Below, piece after piece: positions 9,901-16,308 of a DNA stretch of 45,844 bases. This DNA is from Magnetococcales bacterium. GTDB taxonomy: Bacteria; Pseudomonadota; Magnetococcia; Magnetococcales; JADFZT01. Within the stretch, counting starts at the first letter, position 1, and each line of letters opens with the position of its first letter. Location of the stretch: the NCBI GenBank assembly GCA_015232395.1, contig JADFZT010000037.1, positions 1-45,844 on the forward strand, read 5' to 3'. The position numbers and the translations under genes were made by a program. The notes under the pieces were generated by a model, which did no database searches, had not been told where the DNA came from, and was given only the letters and a program-made list of their open reading frames with translations.

Positions 9901-10084
9901 GCTTCTTCAGATCTGGGACCGGTTCAAAGAGGAAGGCATCCAAATTCCCTATCCCCAACAGGACGTCTACCTGAAGGAGGTTCCGGATCCATGGGGGTGT
10001 CCCGTGAAATCCGAACCCCATCCAGGGATGGAGGAACAGCTGGAAAAACAACAGGGGGAGAAGGAAAATGGAAATCCAGAATAG
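6989..10084 (+). CDS. Large mechanosensitive ion channel, MscK/MscM-like
   Basis: A 1031-residue MscS-superfamily channel that releases solutes on hypo-osmotic shock. A signal peptide (residues 1-25) ends at VFA-GE. Residues about 28-330 form a long periplasmic coiled coil rich in Gln, Glu, Leu and Lys. A series of membrane segments follows from about residue 395. The MscS core holds the pore-lining helix ALGVGMGFGLQNVANNFVSG (from about residue 816) and the beta-domain entry LLERPIRTGD. A cytoplasmic alpha-beta domain ends the protein. The layout matches the large MscK (KefA)/MscM class, not the roughly 280-residue MscS. The next gene overlaps its end by 17 bases. Placement after two signalling genes suggests a shared role in osmotic or ion stress; that is inference. 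Confidence 0.92.
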   Translation: MKKIFQPVIALLTLLIVIPAMVFAGELAGSDTLAARKKSLQESTLLLSQAQREFELLKDDQKKRLSELQADHVDRNLVEQGRLDFEAARMSVESADVDLQSLTSVIKAEEAAITQLQRQIQALKSATGQDAETARKEQLPTLEMELAEKERLLSLDRQRLGTLEKLRKVAQLRHLLALEWVETLQDHFTTIQRKNQQEAQEQILAELQKKIMALRDKMVEWRGEIGSLPGDSSEVNGKRQLLEWRIFLAEERIRYFQLEIHIAELRSQRGPENDSLPGTETSTSEIQSRLDGLTGFLADSKAALDLLRRKEEVLNQLLTVTEKRPTTEWFKSLQTTDIQGLIQSYGGLRETVEGLRRTASKEQSSVRHMLSAQIRADLLTRQILPATVEEWQTLGAGLMAFPGELGNKGTAAFEDFGRAFKEAPLYSLGLLFALETLWLALALWVRGKMVKQQGGSESEEEVSFGRATALRVGLMIRKNFWILLPAGGLAIAVPVLELTPPGSVVLYTLAALPPAIGIGLQAMRFFLIEFNPNAGIAQIRRFRIMAAVLVLGSVYSGMVALTHAMTFAQPLQDLLDRLFMVFLFLGILPIFGLRQGVISGLSERLGEGYWMQVIRFLSLIIPLSFLASATIGLAGYVNLGWVAGKYISWLILVLVTWSILHGLWDDLNVYLKNRINLQVRNGLFWIQSVLDPIYRIVRLLLFAGAWFGLFFLYGWDIQSKPVQLLIKAWSWVLFDWGKTPIQVSDLALLIVLIGGFVWLSRWVRQLTYRVMFRKVADVGIRHSLSVFAQYAVVILGFLFTLRYMGIDLTNLAIVAGALGVGMGFGLQNVANNFVSGLLLLLERPIRTGDIIQASAKEGEVTKIGIRAVTLKTWDNHEVIIPNSEIASNTFTNWTHSNPVIRTFFLVGVHYDADPHHAIRVIREALKENEYILEDPEPVVWLSNFGASSVDLHVHYFSDWRVRKPMAIKSQALLQIWDRFKEEGIQIPYPQQDVYLKEVPDPWGCPVKSEPHPGMEEQLEKQQGEKENGNPE

Positions 10085-11042
10085 CCTGATTCATGCATTT
10101 ATCCTGGATGGCCAGGGTGGTGGACGTCCCATGGATTGGGATGAAATCAGATCCTGGACTCCGGAGCAGGGCTTTTTATGGGTACATCTTCAATTGGCCT
10201 ATCAGGAGAGCCGTGACTGGTTGCAAAAGGAGAGTGGCCTGGACGCCATCTTGACCGAAGCGCTTCTTGATTCGGATGGAGATCCTCGATTTGTGAAGGA
10301 AGGCGAAGGTCTGCTGGCCATGATGCGGGGTGTCAACCTGAACCGGGGCGCTGATCCGGAGGATATGGCGTTTCTGAACCTTTGGATCGACCAGAACCGC
10401 GCCATTTCCCTGCGTCGGGAAAAATTGATGTCGGTCCAGGACATCCGGAGGGAGATTGAAGCGAACAAAGGTCCAAAAGATGGGGGCGGGTTATTGGTTC
10501 GCTTGCTGGATCGTCTTTTGGACAGGATGGAACCGGTCATGGATGATCTGGAAAAGGAGTTGGATGAGATAGAGGTTCAGAGCGCCCAGGCAGTGAGCGA
10601 GGATCTTAGTGTTAAGCTCCTCGCCTTACGACATGAGGTGATCGGATTGCGGCGATATCTCATTCCCCAACGTCGGGCACTCGCGGCCCTTTATCGGGAG
10701 CCGGTACCCTGGCTGAAAAAAGTCCACAAACGGTGGATCCGGGAGAAAGATGATCAGATCCAGCGTTTTCTGGCAGACCTGGAATCCTACCGGGATCGTG
10801 CCATCGCAGTCCGAGATGAGATCAGCAGTCGCCTTTCGGAGCGGATGAACCGGGCCATGTACATGCTTTCCGTGGTGACCGGGGTGTTTCTGCCCCTGGG
10901 GTTTCTCACCGGACTTCTGGGAATTAATGTTGGTGGCATGCCCGGGGTGGAGTACAAGTGGGCGTTCTGGGTCGTTTGCGGTCTTCTCGCTGGCGTCACA
11001 GGCTTCAGCCTTTGGACCTTTCGCCGGTTGAAATGGATTTGA
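10068..11042 (+). CDS. zntB: CorA-family transporter, ZntB-like
   Basis: A 324-residue inner-membrane metal-ion transporter of the CorA superfamily. The long cytoplasmic N-terminal domain is followed by a charged stalk helix (about residues 150-260) and two C-terminal membrane helices. The first helix ends in GLLGINVGGMPG. The GIN in place of CorA's GMN, with GGMPG after it, is typical of ZntB, which carries Zn2+ with protons. The periplasmic loop is short, and the second helix leads to a short basic tail. AGAAGGA lies just before the ATG, inside the end of the channel gene, so translation is probably coupled. Cd2+, Ni2+ or Mg2+ remain possible substrates. Confidence 0.87.
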   Translation: MEIQNSLIHAFILDGQGGGRPMDWDEIRSWTPEQGFLWVHLQLAYQESRDWLQKESGLDAILTEALLDSDGDPRFVKEGEGLLAMMRGVNLNRGADPEDMAFLNLWIDQNRAISLRREKLMSVQDIRREIEANKGPKDGGGLLVRLLDRLLDRMEPVMDDLEKELDEIEVQSAQAVSEDLSVKLLALRHEVIGLRRYLIPQRRALAALYREPVPWLKKVHKRWIREKDDQIQRFLADLESYRDRAIAVRDEISSRLSERMNRAMYMLSVVTGVFLPLGFLTGLLGINVGGMPGVEYKWAFWVVCGLLAGVTGFSLWTFRRLKWI

Positions 11043-11293
11043 TCAGCCAAAGCCCGTGTTTATGGATTGACCTCCTGTCCCTTCCGAAAACCTCATCTGA
11101 TCCGAATTCGATGGGCAACTGATCGGCCACTGGTTAAATTCCGCAGAACCTCGCGGCAAATCTTCGGGACAATTTGGTCAGGCCGTAAGATCTCCACTCC
11201 CTGGTACACCCTTTCTACCGTGAAGTGGGCAGGAGAAAACGGAACCTTCACCAAGCCAAGGCTCTTTGGCATTCAGGAATCAAGAACGATTAT

Positions 11294-11347
11294 TTAAGCG
11301 GCTTGCCGCAAGTACTCGTGGTGTAGCCCACCCAGGTGGGGAAGTTG
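11294..11347 (-). pseudogene. Transposase C-terminal scrap (integrase-core type)
   Basis: The minus strand reads QLPHLGGLHHEYLRQAA and then a stop. This resembles the C-terminal tail of a class of integrase-core (DDE) transposases that end in a GGLHH-Y-AA pattern. A stop codon directly upstream and the lack of any catalytic domain show that it is only debris. The match is short and based on memory of the family tail. Confidence 0.3.
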
Positions 11348-12028
11348 TCAGCAGATTCTTTGGATGCCGTTTTCCAGTGACCCTGATTTCCTTGGAGCCA
11401 TTTTGGTCACCGTGCGTATCTGGCAGCGAAATTCATTGTGACACGGCGGCCAAATCATGACCGAAGAAAGTTTGGCGATTTCCATAAAAAAGCTTAACAA
11501 TCAATATGATAAGATGCTTTGTGCATTTTTGGTCACCCAAAAAAATCTTAAAAACTTCTCCGTTTGAACCTCACAAAAATTTCAGAGACTTTTCGCTGTG
11601 GGTTGCATACGGCTCACCATTCAAAAATAAAGAATCCCGAGTCCTCACGGATTCAGGGGTTTTTGTTGGCATTTTTTCCTTAAAAAAAATCAACAGTTAT
11701 GGCGAAAGTCAGTTTTTCACCCTGCTCTTCAAGCCTCCATTTTGGGCTATTTTTCTCTCTTCTCCGCCATCTTCTTTCAAAGCTGTGTACTTTGCCCATG
11801 GTCACCTCCTGAATGGATTATCTGTAATAGACAAAACTCGTTCCGGCGTAATGGGGTAAATCCCCCTCGTTTCTCGCAGGATTGGGCTTTGAAAGGTGGG
11901 TCAAGGAGGGGCAGAGCGAGGTTTTTGGGCGGTTTGGTGAGATTTTCACATCAAACAGTCAACTGGCCTGGGAATGCTATCAAGCTTGAACGGACTTTTT
12001 TCGGGGGACTCTCGCAAAACCACACAGG
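11348..12028. other. Non-coding stretch, no convincing gene
   Basis: About 680 bases between the transposase scrap and the LysR gene. Plus-strand open frames here show no recognisable similarity, lack plausible starts and have irregular composition. One 39-codon minus-strand frame has a strong ribosome-binding site and is listed separately. The rest is probably decayed insertion-sequence DNA. Confidence 0.35.
11680..11799 (-). CDS. Possible 39-residue basic small protein
   Basis: This short minus-strand frame starts with ATG preceded by AGGAGGTGACC, a near-perfect Shine-Dalgarno sequence. The predicted product is strongly basic at its start (ERRWRRREK) and ends in a hydrophobic tail (TFAITVDFF). 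I do not recognise it. It lies in otherwise non-coding DNA. The ribosome-binding site is the only support, and chance is a real alternative. Confidence 0.25.
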   Translation of the reverse strand: MGKVHSFERRWRRREKNSPKWRLEEQGEKLTFAITVDFF

Positions 12029-12880
12029 TCATATTGCTTTTAAATGGGTTAATGCCTCTTCCACAGTGACCAGATTATCACTCTTGCCGGTGTAAACCGC
12101 GTAGGCAATCCGCTTGAACGGTACTGCGTCCTGCACTAGGTGCAATGTACCCGCTTCCAGATCATCTTCAACCATGGTTTTGGCCAAATACGAGGCCCCG
12201 CCAAATTTTTTCAAGAAATCGTAGGCCATCCGCCCACGATCCAGGTGGAGGAACGGTGGTGGCAACTCCGGAAACCATCGGGCATGCTCAATGGTGAAGG
12301 ATAGCCCCCAGTCCACCATCAGGTAGTTGACGTAGTCCTCTGTGATCGCTTCCTGGGCGCTGATTCCTGATTTGGTGGAGACCATCACCAGTTCCACCGT
12401 AATCACCTCCTTGACCAGAAGCTCCCGCAGTTTTGGTGGTTCAAACATAAAGCCAACATCGATCGTCCTGCCCAACAGACTTTGAACCAACGCCTCTCCC
12501 CCGTGGGTCTCACATCGGATCGCCATATTGGAAAAATCACGCCGCAGGGTCTCGATCCATTCGGGAAGGTAGGAGTCCCAAAGACTGGGTTGTGCGCCAA
12601 TGACCAGTGTGGGCTGGCTGCTTTCATCCAGGGTCACGCTTTTGCGGGTTTCTTCCCATAAGCTGATAAGCCCCTCCGCCCCCTTCAAAAATCGCTGCCC
12701 GGCCGGGGTCAGTTGGATATCGTTGCGCTTTCGGGTGAAAAGGCGAACCCCCAGGATCTCCTCCAACTGCTTGATCCGGGTGCTGATGGCGGACTGGGTA
12801 ATGAACAGGTTACGGGACGCCCGCGCAAAATGACGGGTCCGATTCACCTCCAAAAATGTCTTCAGCAGATCGATATCCAT
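12029..12880 (-). CDS. LysR-family regulator, HdfR-like
   Basis: A 283-residue LysR-type transcription factor. The N-terminal winged helix-turn-helix (residues 1-60) contains LLKTFLEVNRTRHFARASRN and the recognition segment TQSAISTRIKQLEE, followed by GVRLFTRKRNDIQLTPAG. These are close to enterobacterial HdfR, a regulator linked to motility genes. The remaining residues form the periplasmic-binding-protein-like effector domain; its ligand is unknown. Start and length fit the family. It is divergent from the small secreted-protein gene that opens the long plus-strand series, with a 355-bp AT-rich gap between. LysR proteins often control the divergent neighbour and themselves, so this gene is a candidate regulator of the downstream cluster. 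Confidence 0.88.
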   Translation of the reverse strand: MDIDLLKTFLEVNRTRHFARASRNLFITQSAISTRIKQLEEILGVRLFTRKRNDIQLTPAGQRFLKGAEGLISLWEETRKSVTLDESSQPTLVIGAQPSLWDSYLPEWIETLRRDFSNMAIRCETHGGEALVQSLLGRTIDVGFMFEPPKLRELLVKEVITVELVMVSTKSGISAQEAITEDYVNYLMVDWGLSFTIEHARWFPELPPPFLHLDRGRMAYDFLKKFGGASYLAKTMVEDDLEAGTLHLVQDAVPFKRIAYAVYTGKSDNLVTVEEALTHLKAI

Positions 12881-12980
12881 AGCCCAACCTTCCCATCCTT
12901 CACAGCATACCCAGCCTCCGAATCAGAGCAACGTTTATAGCACTCTCCCGCCCTCCACACCACCCGACAATCAAAATTTC

Positions 12981-13078
12981 CGATCATCACTATCAACAAA
13001 GTTCGACCAAAAAAAGCAATCACAAGAAGAAATTATTTAAATTAAGCAAAATCGATCATCACCTTCAAAGTTATTCGA
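12981..13078. repeat. Two similar boxes in the LysR divergent region
   Basis: CGATCATCAC followed within about 15 bases by AAAGTT and CGA occurs twice, at 12981-13005 and 13053-13078, some 72 bases apart. The copies are in the same orientation and lie in the only AT-rich gap between the LysR gene and the gene divergent from it. They look like a pair of regulator-binding sites, perhaps for the LysR protein itself. Confidence 0.4.
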
Positions 13079-13150
13079 TAATAAATGCAGAACAAGAAGA
13101 TCTTCCAAGTTCAATCTAAATATAAAAACCAAATATTCAGTATTATTCGT

Positions 13151-13179
13151 TTTACATTAAAGAACTTTCGCGCTTATTT
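13151..13179 (+). promoter_or_regulatory. Possible sigma-70 promoter of the 13.2-21.4 kb series
   Basis: TTTACA (13151-13156) and TTATTT (13174-13179) are separated by 17 bases, the optimum for a sigma-70 promoter. The -10 half is weak. They lie 57 bases before the start of the small secreted protein in a markedly AT-rich stretch, downstream of the two repeated boxes. Confidence 0.35.
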
Positions 13180-13235
13180 TACTTTCCAAAAGACGGCTCA
13201 CCTTTGAGCGCAACCTATTTTCAGGAGATACGCAC

Positions 13236-13508
13236 ATGAACAAATCCATCCTCTCCACCGCGGCCATCATCGCCCTGGTTGTCGCCACCCCGGTTTGGGC
13301 TGAAACGCCGGACTTCGAGGAGAGCCAACAGGAGGATCAGGCCATTTGCGAGCGCTACGCCCAGGAAGATCAGGTCGCTCCGGACGAGGTGGCGGAATAC
13401 ATGAGCCAGTGCCTGCGGGATCTGAGCGGTTCAGCGGATGGGGATTACGGTCCCTCGGGCTCCGAGGAGGAGATTACCGTACTCAATGTGAAAGAGCCGC
13501 ACGGCTGA
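13236..13508 (+). CDS. Small acidic secreted protein, unknown function
   Basis: A 90-residue protein with a clear Sec signal peptide: MNKS, a hydrophobic core of about 14 residues, and a cleavage site after VWA near residue 22. The mature part, about 68 residues, is strongly acidic and has two cysteines (in AICERYAQ and SQCLRDL) that could form a disulphide in the periplasm. The ribosome-binding site AGGAGA precedes the ATG. I do not recognise a named family. It is the first gene of the co-directional series and is 66 bases before the Lys/Ala-repeat protein. Its acidic nature contrasts with that very basic neighbour, so an interaction is conceivable but unsupported beyond charge and position. 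Confidence 0.7.
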   Translation: MNKSILSTAAIIALVVATPVWAETPDFEESQQEDQAICERYAQEDQVAPDEVAEYMSQCLRDLSGSADGDYGPSGSEEEITVLNVKEPHG

Positions 13509-13574
13509 TCTGCGCCCAAACACCAACTCCAAGGCAGAAGCCAGAGGAACCCTATCGCTTAAGGAGCGAATGAC

Positions 13575-13913
13575 ATGAGCAGGAAGCACACAAAAAACGG
13601 CAAGGGCAACACCCCAAAAACCAAGGCGCAAAAAGCAGATAAAAAGATGAAAAAACAAGATGTGCAACCGGATTCCGGCACTGCCGATTCCGCTCAGGTG
13701 ATGGCTGAAAAAGCGGATGTCCAGGCTGTCGACACCCCGGTCGAGCAAGCCGGGAAAAAGGCCAAAAAAGCCAAAAAGGCCAAAAAGGCCAAAAAGGCCA
13801 AAAAGGCCAAGGTGATCGAGATGAAAGAAAAAAAGAAAGACCATGGCGGCAAGGGCAAAGGAAAAGCATCTCCCAGCGCTTCCCCACCGGTTCCCCTGGA
13901 GGCGGTTGCCTGA
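13575..13913 (+). CDS. Lys/Ala-repeat low-complexity protein
   Basis: A 112-residue, very basic, low-complexity protein without membrane segments. Its centre is a run of Ala-Lys-Lys units. The codons are almost perfectly repeated as GCC AAA AAG, so this is a 9-bp tandem repeat in the DNA (about 13759-13811). The flanks are rich in Lys, Gly, Ser and Pro. AAGGAG lies a few bases upstream of the ATG. Such sequences resemble the histone H1-like tails of bacterial nucleoid proteins, and the protein might bind nucleic acid. Next to an ATP-grasp ligase and a peptidase it is also a possible acceptor of amino-acid tags. I do not assign a function. Confidence 0.65.
   Translation: MSRKHTKNGKGNTPKTKAQKADKKMKKQDVQPDSGTADSAQVMAEKADVQAVDTPVEQAGKKAKKAKKAKKAKKAKKAKVIEMKEKKKDHGGKGKGKASPSASPPVPLEAVA
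13759..13811 (+). repeat. 9-bp tandem repeat coding Ala-Lys-Lys
   Basis: About five to six head-to-tail copies of GCCAAAAAG, one with an A for G change, lie inside the basic low-complexity gene. Because the unit is 9 bp, changes in copy number would keep the reading frame and alter only the length of the basic tract. Confidence 0.8.
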
Positions 13914-13917
13914 AATT

Positions 13918-13969
13918 CCCTTTCTGGATAACGGCCGGATTTCTTAAGCCGGCCCGTCATCCGAAAGGG
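13918..13969 (+). promoter_or_regulatory. Long imperfect hairpin in the leader of the amidohydrolase gene
   Basis: Three nested complementary blocks fold onto each other: CCCTTTC with GAAAGGG, GGAT with ATCC, and GGCCGG with CCGGCC around a 10-base loop. Only short internal mismatches separate them. The element lies between the repeat protein and the amidohydrolase gene, ending 12 bases before that gene's GGAG. It is not followed by a T run, so it is not a standard terminator. It could be an RNA processing or stability element, or a translation control. Confidence 0.5.
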
Positions 13970-13993
13970 AGTACGAACTTTGGAGTAACGAAC

Positions 13994-14821
13994 GTGATCA
14001 TCGAATCGATCAATAGCAGGAGATTCCCCATGTGGGAGCTGAAAGCCGGTGACAGCCCTTTGGTCGCAGTGGCTTTGCATCATGGCCACTTCATCTCCCC
14101 CAGCTTCTACAAGCTGTCCGCCCTTGAGGAGGATGAACGTCTTCGGGAAGAGGATCCCTACACCGGGAGTTGGACCAGCATCGCTCCCAACAGCATCGTG
14201 GTTCATCGCTCCCGATTTGAGATGGATCTCAACCGCCCCCGTGAACGGGCCGTTTATCTGCAGCCCGAGGACGCCTGGGGTCTGAACCTCTGGAAAGGGC
14301 CTGTGACGCCGGAGATGCAAAATCAGGCTCTGACCATGTATGACGGCTTCTATGCCCAGATGGAGTTGCTGTTCAACCAACTTCGGGCGCGATGGGGAAA
14401 ATTCGTGGTACTTGATCTTCACTCCTATAACGGTCGCCGCAATGGCCCAGCGGCGGATTGGGATCCACAGGAATTGAACCCGGATTTCAATATCGGAACC
14501 GGAACCATGGATCGGGAGCGTTGGGCTCCCCTGGTGGATGGATTCATCGCGGATATGCGCAAGTTCAGCTTTTTTGGCCGCAACCTCGATGTCCGGGAAA
14601 ACGTGAAATTCTTTGGCGGAGAACTGGGCCGTTGGGCCCACCAGACCTTTCCGGATTCGGCCTGTGTGATTTCGGTGGAGGTCAAAAAATTTTTCATGAA
14701 TGAATGGACCGGGCAGGCGGATCACCTGTTTTTGGATATGATCCGTTCTGTCTTGGCCTCAACAACCCCCAGGCTGATGATGGAACTTGAAAATCTTCGG
14801 GTTGGCCATATCGCCGCATAA
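13994..14821 (+). CDS. N-formylglutamate amidohydrolase-family protein
   Basis: A 275-residue protein of the N-formylglutamate amidohydrolase (HutG-like) family, zinc-dependent enzymes that cleave an N-acyl group from glutamate or related amino acids. Visible motifs are HHGH at residues 29-32, the Arg-rich SRFEMDLNRPRE segment, and VVLDLHSYNGRRNG, which carries the conserved Asp-x-His. The start is taken as GTG at 13994 because GGAG lies eight bases upstream; an internal ATG at 14030 would remove N-terminal residues. No histidine-degradation genes are nearby, so a role in that pathway is unlikely. Homologues are often found beside QEGLA/DUF1704 peptidases and ATP-grasp ligases, exactly as here, which suggests trimming of a ligase product or modified peptide. 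Confidence 0.85.
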   Translation: MIIESINSRRFPMWELKAGDSPLVAVALHHGHFISPSFYKLSALEEDERLREEDPYTGSWTSIAPNSIVVHRSRFEMDLNRPRERAVYLQPEDAWGLNLWKGPVTPEMQNQALTMYDGFYAQMELLFNQLRARWGKFVVLDLHSYNGRRNGPAADWDPQELNPDFNIGTGTMDRERWAPLVDGFIADMRKFSFFGRNLDVRENVKFFGGELGRWAHQTFPDSACVISVEVKKFFMNEWTGQADHLFLDMIRSVLASTTPRLMMELENLRVGHIAA

Positions 14822-14849
14822 CGGTGAAACCCTGAAAGGAGTCACAAAA

Positions 14850-15029
14850 ATGAAGCACAACCAGAAAAAGCCTGCCCATGGATTCTGCCTTTACCGGGGA
14901 AAAAGTTTTCCCCGATGGTGGGTCAGAATCCATAACGGCCAGTGGATTTGCTGGAAAAACAATCCCCTGCGGGAGAGTTGTCAAGTTAACAAGCAGAACG
15001 ATTGCGCCTGCCCTGAAAGTGAAAGGTGA
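14850..15029 (+). CDS. Cys-rich 59-residue protein, unknown
   Basis: A short frame with a strong ribosome-binding site (AAAGGAG, about eight bases before the ATG), 28 bases after the amidohydrolase gene. The product has five cysteines (13, 34, 44, 52, 54), four tryptophans (two in the pair PRWWVR), and a basic N terminus (MKHNQKKP). There is no signal peptide. The spacing of cysteines suggests metal binding or cross-linking. I do not recognise a family. In a cluster with a peptide-ligase-type enzyme and a peptidase it could be a substrate or a small accessory subunit. The strong ribosome-binding site and tight spacing argue that it is real. Confidence 0.55.
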   Translation: MKHNQKKPAHGFCLYRGKSFPRWWVRIHNGQWICWKNNPLRESCQVNKQNDCACPESER

Positions 15030-15122
15030 TGTCATGGAGCTGAACGTTGAGTGGAATGTTTGTTGTCTGGTCTTGAAACCGAAAAACCGGTCTCCCGAAT
15101 CAGTCCCCATTGGAGTCCCAGA

Positions 15123-15539
15123 ATGGACAGTATTGCTGTAGAACAAACGGTCAAAGGCAGGATTTTGATCATTGATGACGATGTATCCATCCTGAATTTG
15201 CTGGAGAGATCGCTCTCTAAAGCCGGTTTCCTCGTCAAAACCGTAAAAGATGGAAAAAAGGCCACAAAACTGCTCGATCGGACCCACTACGATATGGTGA
15301 TCACCGACATATTCATGCCCAATATGGACGGGTTTGAGGTGATTCGGAACTTTGCCCCTCGGGAAGTTGTAAAAATCATAGCCATGTCCTCAGGGGGGGC
15401 AAAAATGCCGCAATCCGATATCCTGGAAATCGCACTTCAGCTTGGGGCGGTTTTCAGTCTGACAAAACCTCTGAAGAAAGAGCTTTTTCTCAATATGGTT
15501 CAATCCATACTGGCGAAAGGAATGAACGATGAAAAATGA
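15123..15539 (+). CDS. Single-domain response regulator (receiver only)
   Basis: A 138-residue stand-alone receiver. The acidic pair sits in LIIDDDVSI, the phosphoacceptor is Asp62 in MVITDIFMPNMDG, the switch Ser lies in IAMSSGG, and the conserved Lys is in SLTKPLKK. No output domain is present, as in CheY and Spo0F-type relay proteins. The ATG at 15123 follows GGAG by eight bases; an upstream extension would overlap a possible 35-codon frame at 15034-15141. Its stop overlaps the start of the kinase-like gene by 11 bases, so the two are translationally coupled. No histidine kinase lies in this cluster; the partner must be encoded elsewhere, perhaps by one of the hybrid kinases in this window. 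Confidence 0.85.
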   Translation: MDSIAVEQTVKGRILIIDDDVSILNLLERSLSKAGFLVKTVKDGKKATKLLDRTHYDMVITDIFMPNMDGFEVIRNFAPREVVKIIAMSSGGAKMPQSDILEIALQLGAVFSLTKPLKKELFLNMVQSILAKGMNDEK

Positions 15540-16308
15540 TGACGCTTTGGATAAAGTTCAAGCCCTGATCAAATCCATTGGGTTCCAGGGTTCCAGAACC
15601 AATGGTAAACGGGAGATCGCGTCCTGCGGACCTGTAGTAACCATTGCCCGGGATTTTGGCGCTGGGGGAAATGCGGCAGGCCGAATCCTGGCGGGGAAAA
15701 TAGGGGTGCCCTGTCTCGACCAGGAGCTTCTTGATCAAATCGTGGAACGGATGAAAACCGATAAAAAACTGATGCGCCGATTTGATGAGAGACTTCCCCA
15801 AAGCTTCCTCGAAGATTGGTTGTATACGATGGTCACCAAAGGGGCTCCAAACAGGTCGGTCTACCATCAAAGGTTGATCCACCTTATCCAAGGAGTCGCG
15901 GATATGGGTGGCGTCATTTTGGGGCGGGGGGCCCACCTGATTCTGGATAATCGGAAAAACGTGTTTCGAATGCGCATCACCGGATCGGTGGAGGTATGCG
16001 CCAAGCGGATTGCGGACCGTGAGGGAGTGGACCTGGAAAAGGCCAAACGAATGATTACCCAGATCAATCAGGAGAGAATGGCCTTTGTTCGGGGACTTTT
16101 CAAACACTTCCCCTCTACCAAGACCTATTACGACCTGGTTTTGAATTCGGATGGGCTCACCCCTGACCAGATCACAGAGGTCGCTCTGTTCACCATGAAA
16201 CAAATGGGATTCCACGTCCCGGAAAGGAAAACCGACAATGGACGCCACCTCCCCAGTGCTAAGGACAGTGGAATCAAGCATGGGCAAAGCGCCTATCAAG
16301 CGGCGTAA
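15529..16308 (+). CDS. Cytidylate kinase-like family protein
   Basis: A 259-residue P-loop protein of the cytidylate-kinase-like family (Cytidylate_kin2). The nucleotide-binding loop is GAGGNAAG at residues 44-51, preceded by VTIARDFG. A central GVILGRGAHLIL segment and the arginine-containing KRIADREGVDLEKAKR lid region follow. True Cmk is usually near 225 residues and sits by rpsA; neither applies here, so housekeeping CMP phosphorylation is unlikely. Members of this family are often found with signalling domains or membrane proteins, and their substrates are mostly unknown. The gene overlaps the receiver upstream and the peptidase downstream by 71 bases, so all three are tightly coupled. 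Confidence 0.82.
   Translation: MKNDDALDKVQALIKSIGFQGSRTNGKREIASCGPVVTIARDFGAGGNAAGRILAGKIGVPCLDQELLDQIVERMKTDKKLMRRFDERLPQSFLEDWLYTMVTKGAPNRSVYHQRLIHLIQGVADMGGVILGRGAHLILDNRKNVFRMRITGSVEVCAKRIADREGVDLEKAKRMITQINQERMAFVRGLFKHFPSTKTYYDLVLNSDGLTPDQITEVALFTMKQMGFHVPERKTDNGRHLPSAKDSGIKHGQSAYQAA

Noticed and set aside
13759-13811. Repeat array considered as CRISPR or minisatellite unrelated to coding
   Set aside because: The unit is nine bases with no spacers and is fully in frame as Ala-Lys-Lys inside a gene with a good ribosome-binding site.
13694-14725. 343-codon minus-strand frame opposite the repeat protein and amidohydrolase
   Set aside because: It is antisense to two supported genes, and its repeated Leu-Ala-Phe run is simply the complement of the Ala-Lys-Lys repeat.
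15034-15141. 35-codon frame (MELNVEWNVCCLV...) before the receiver gene
   Set aside because: It has a modest AGG upstream but overlaps the receiver start in another frame and has no other support.
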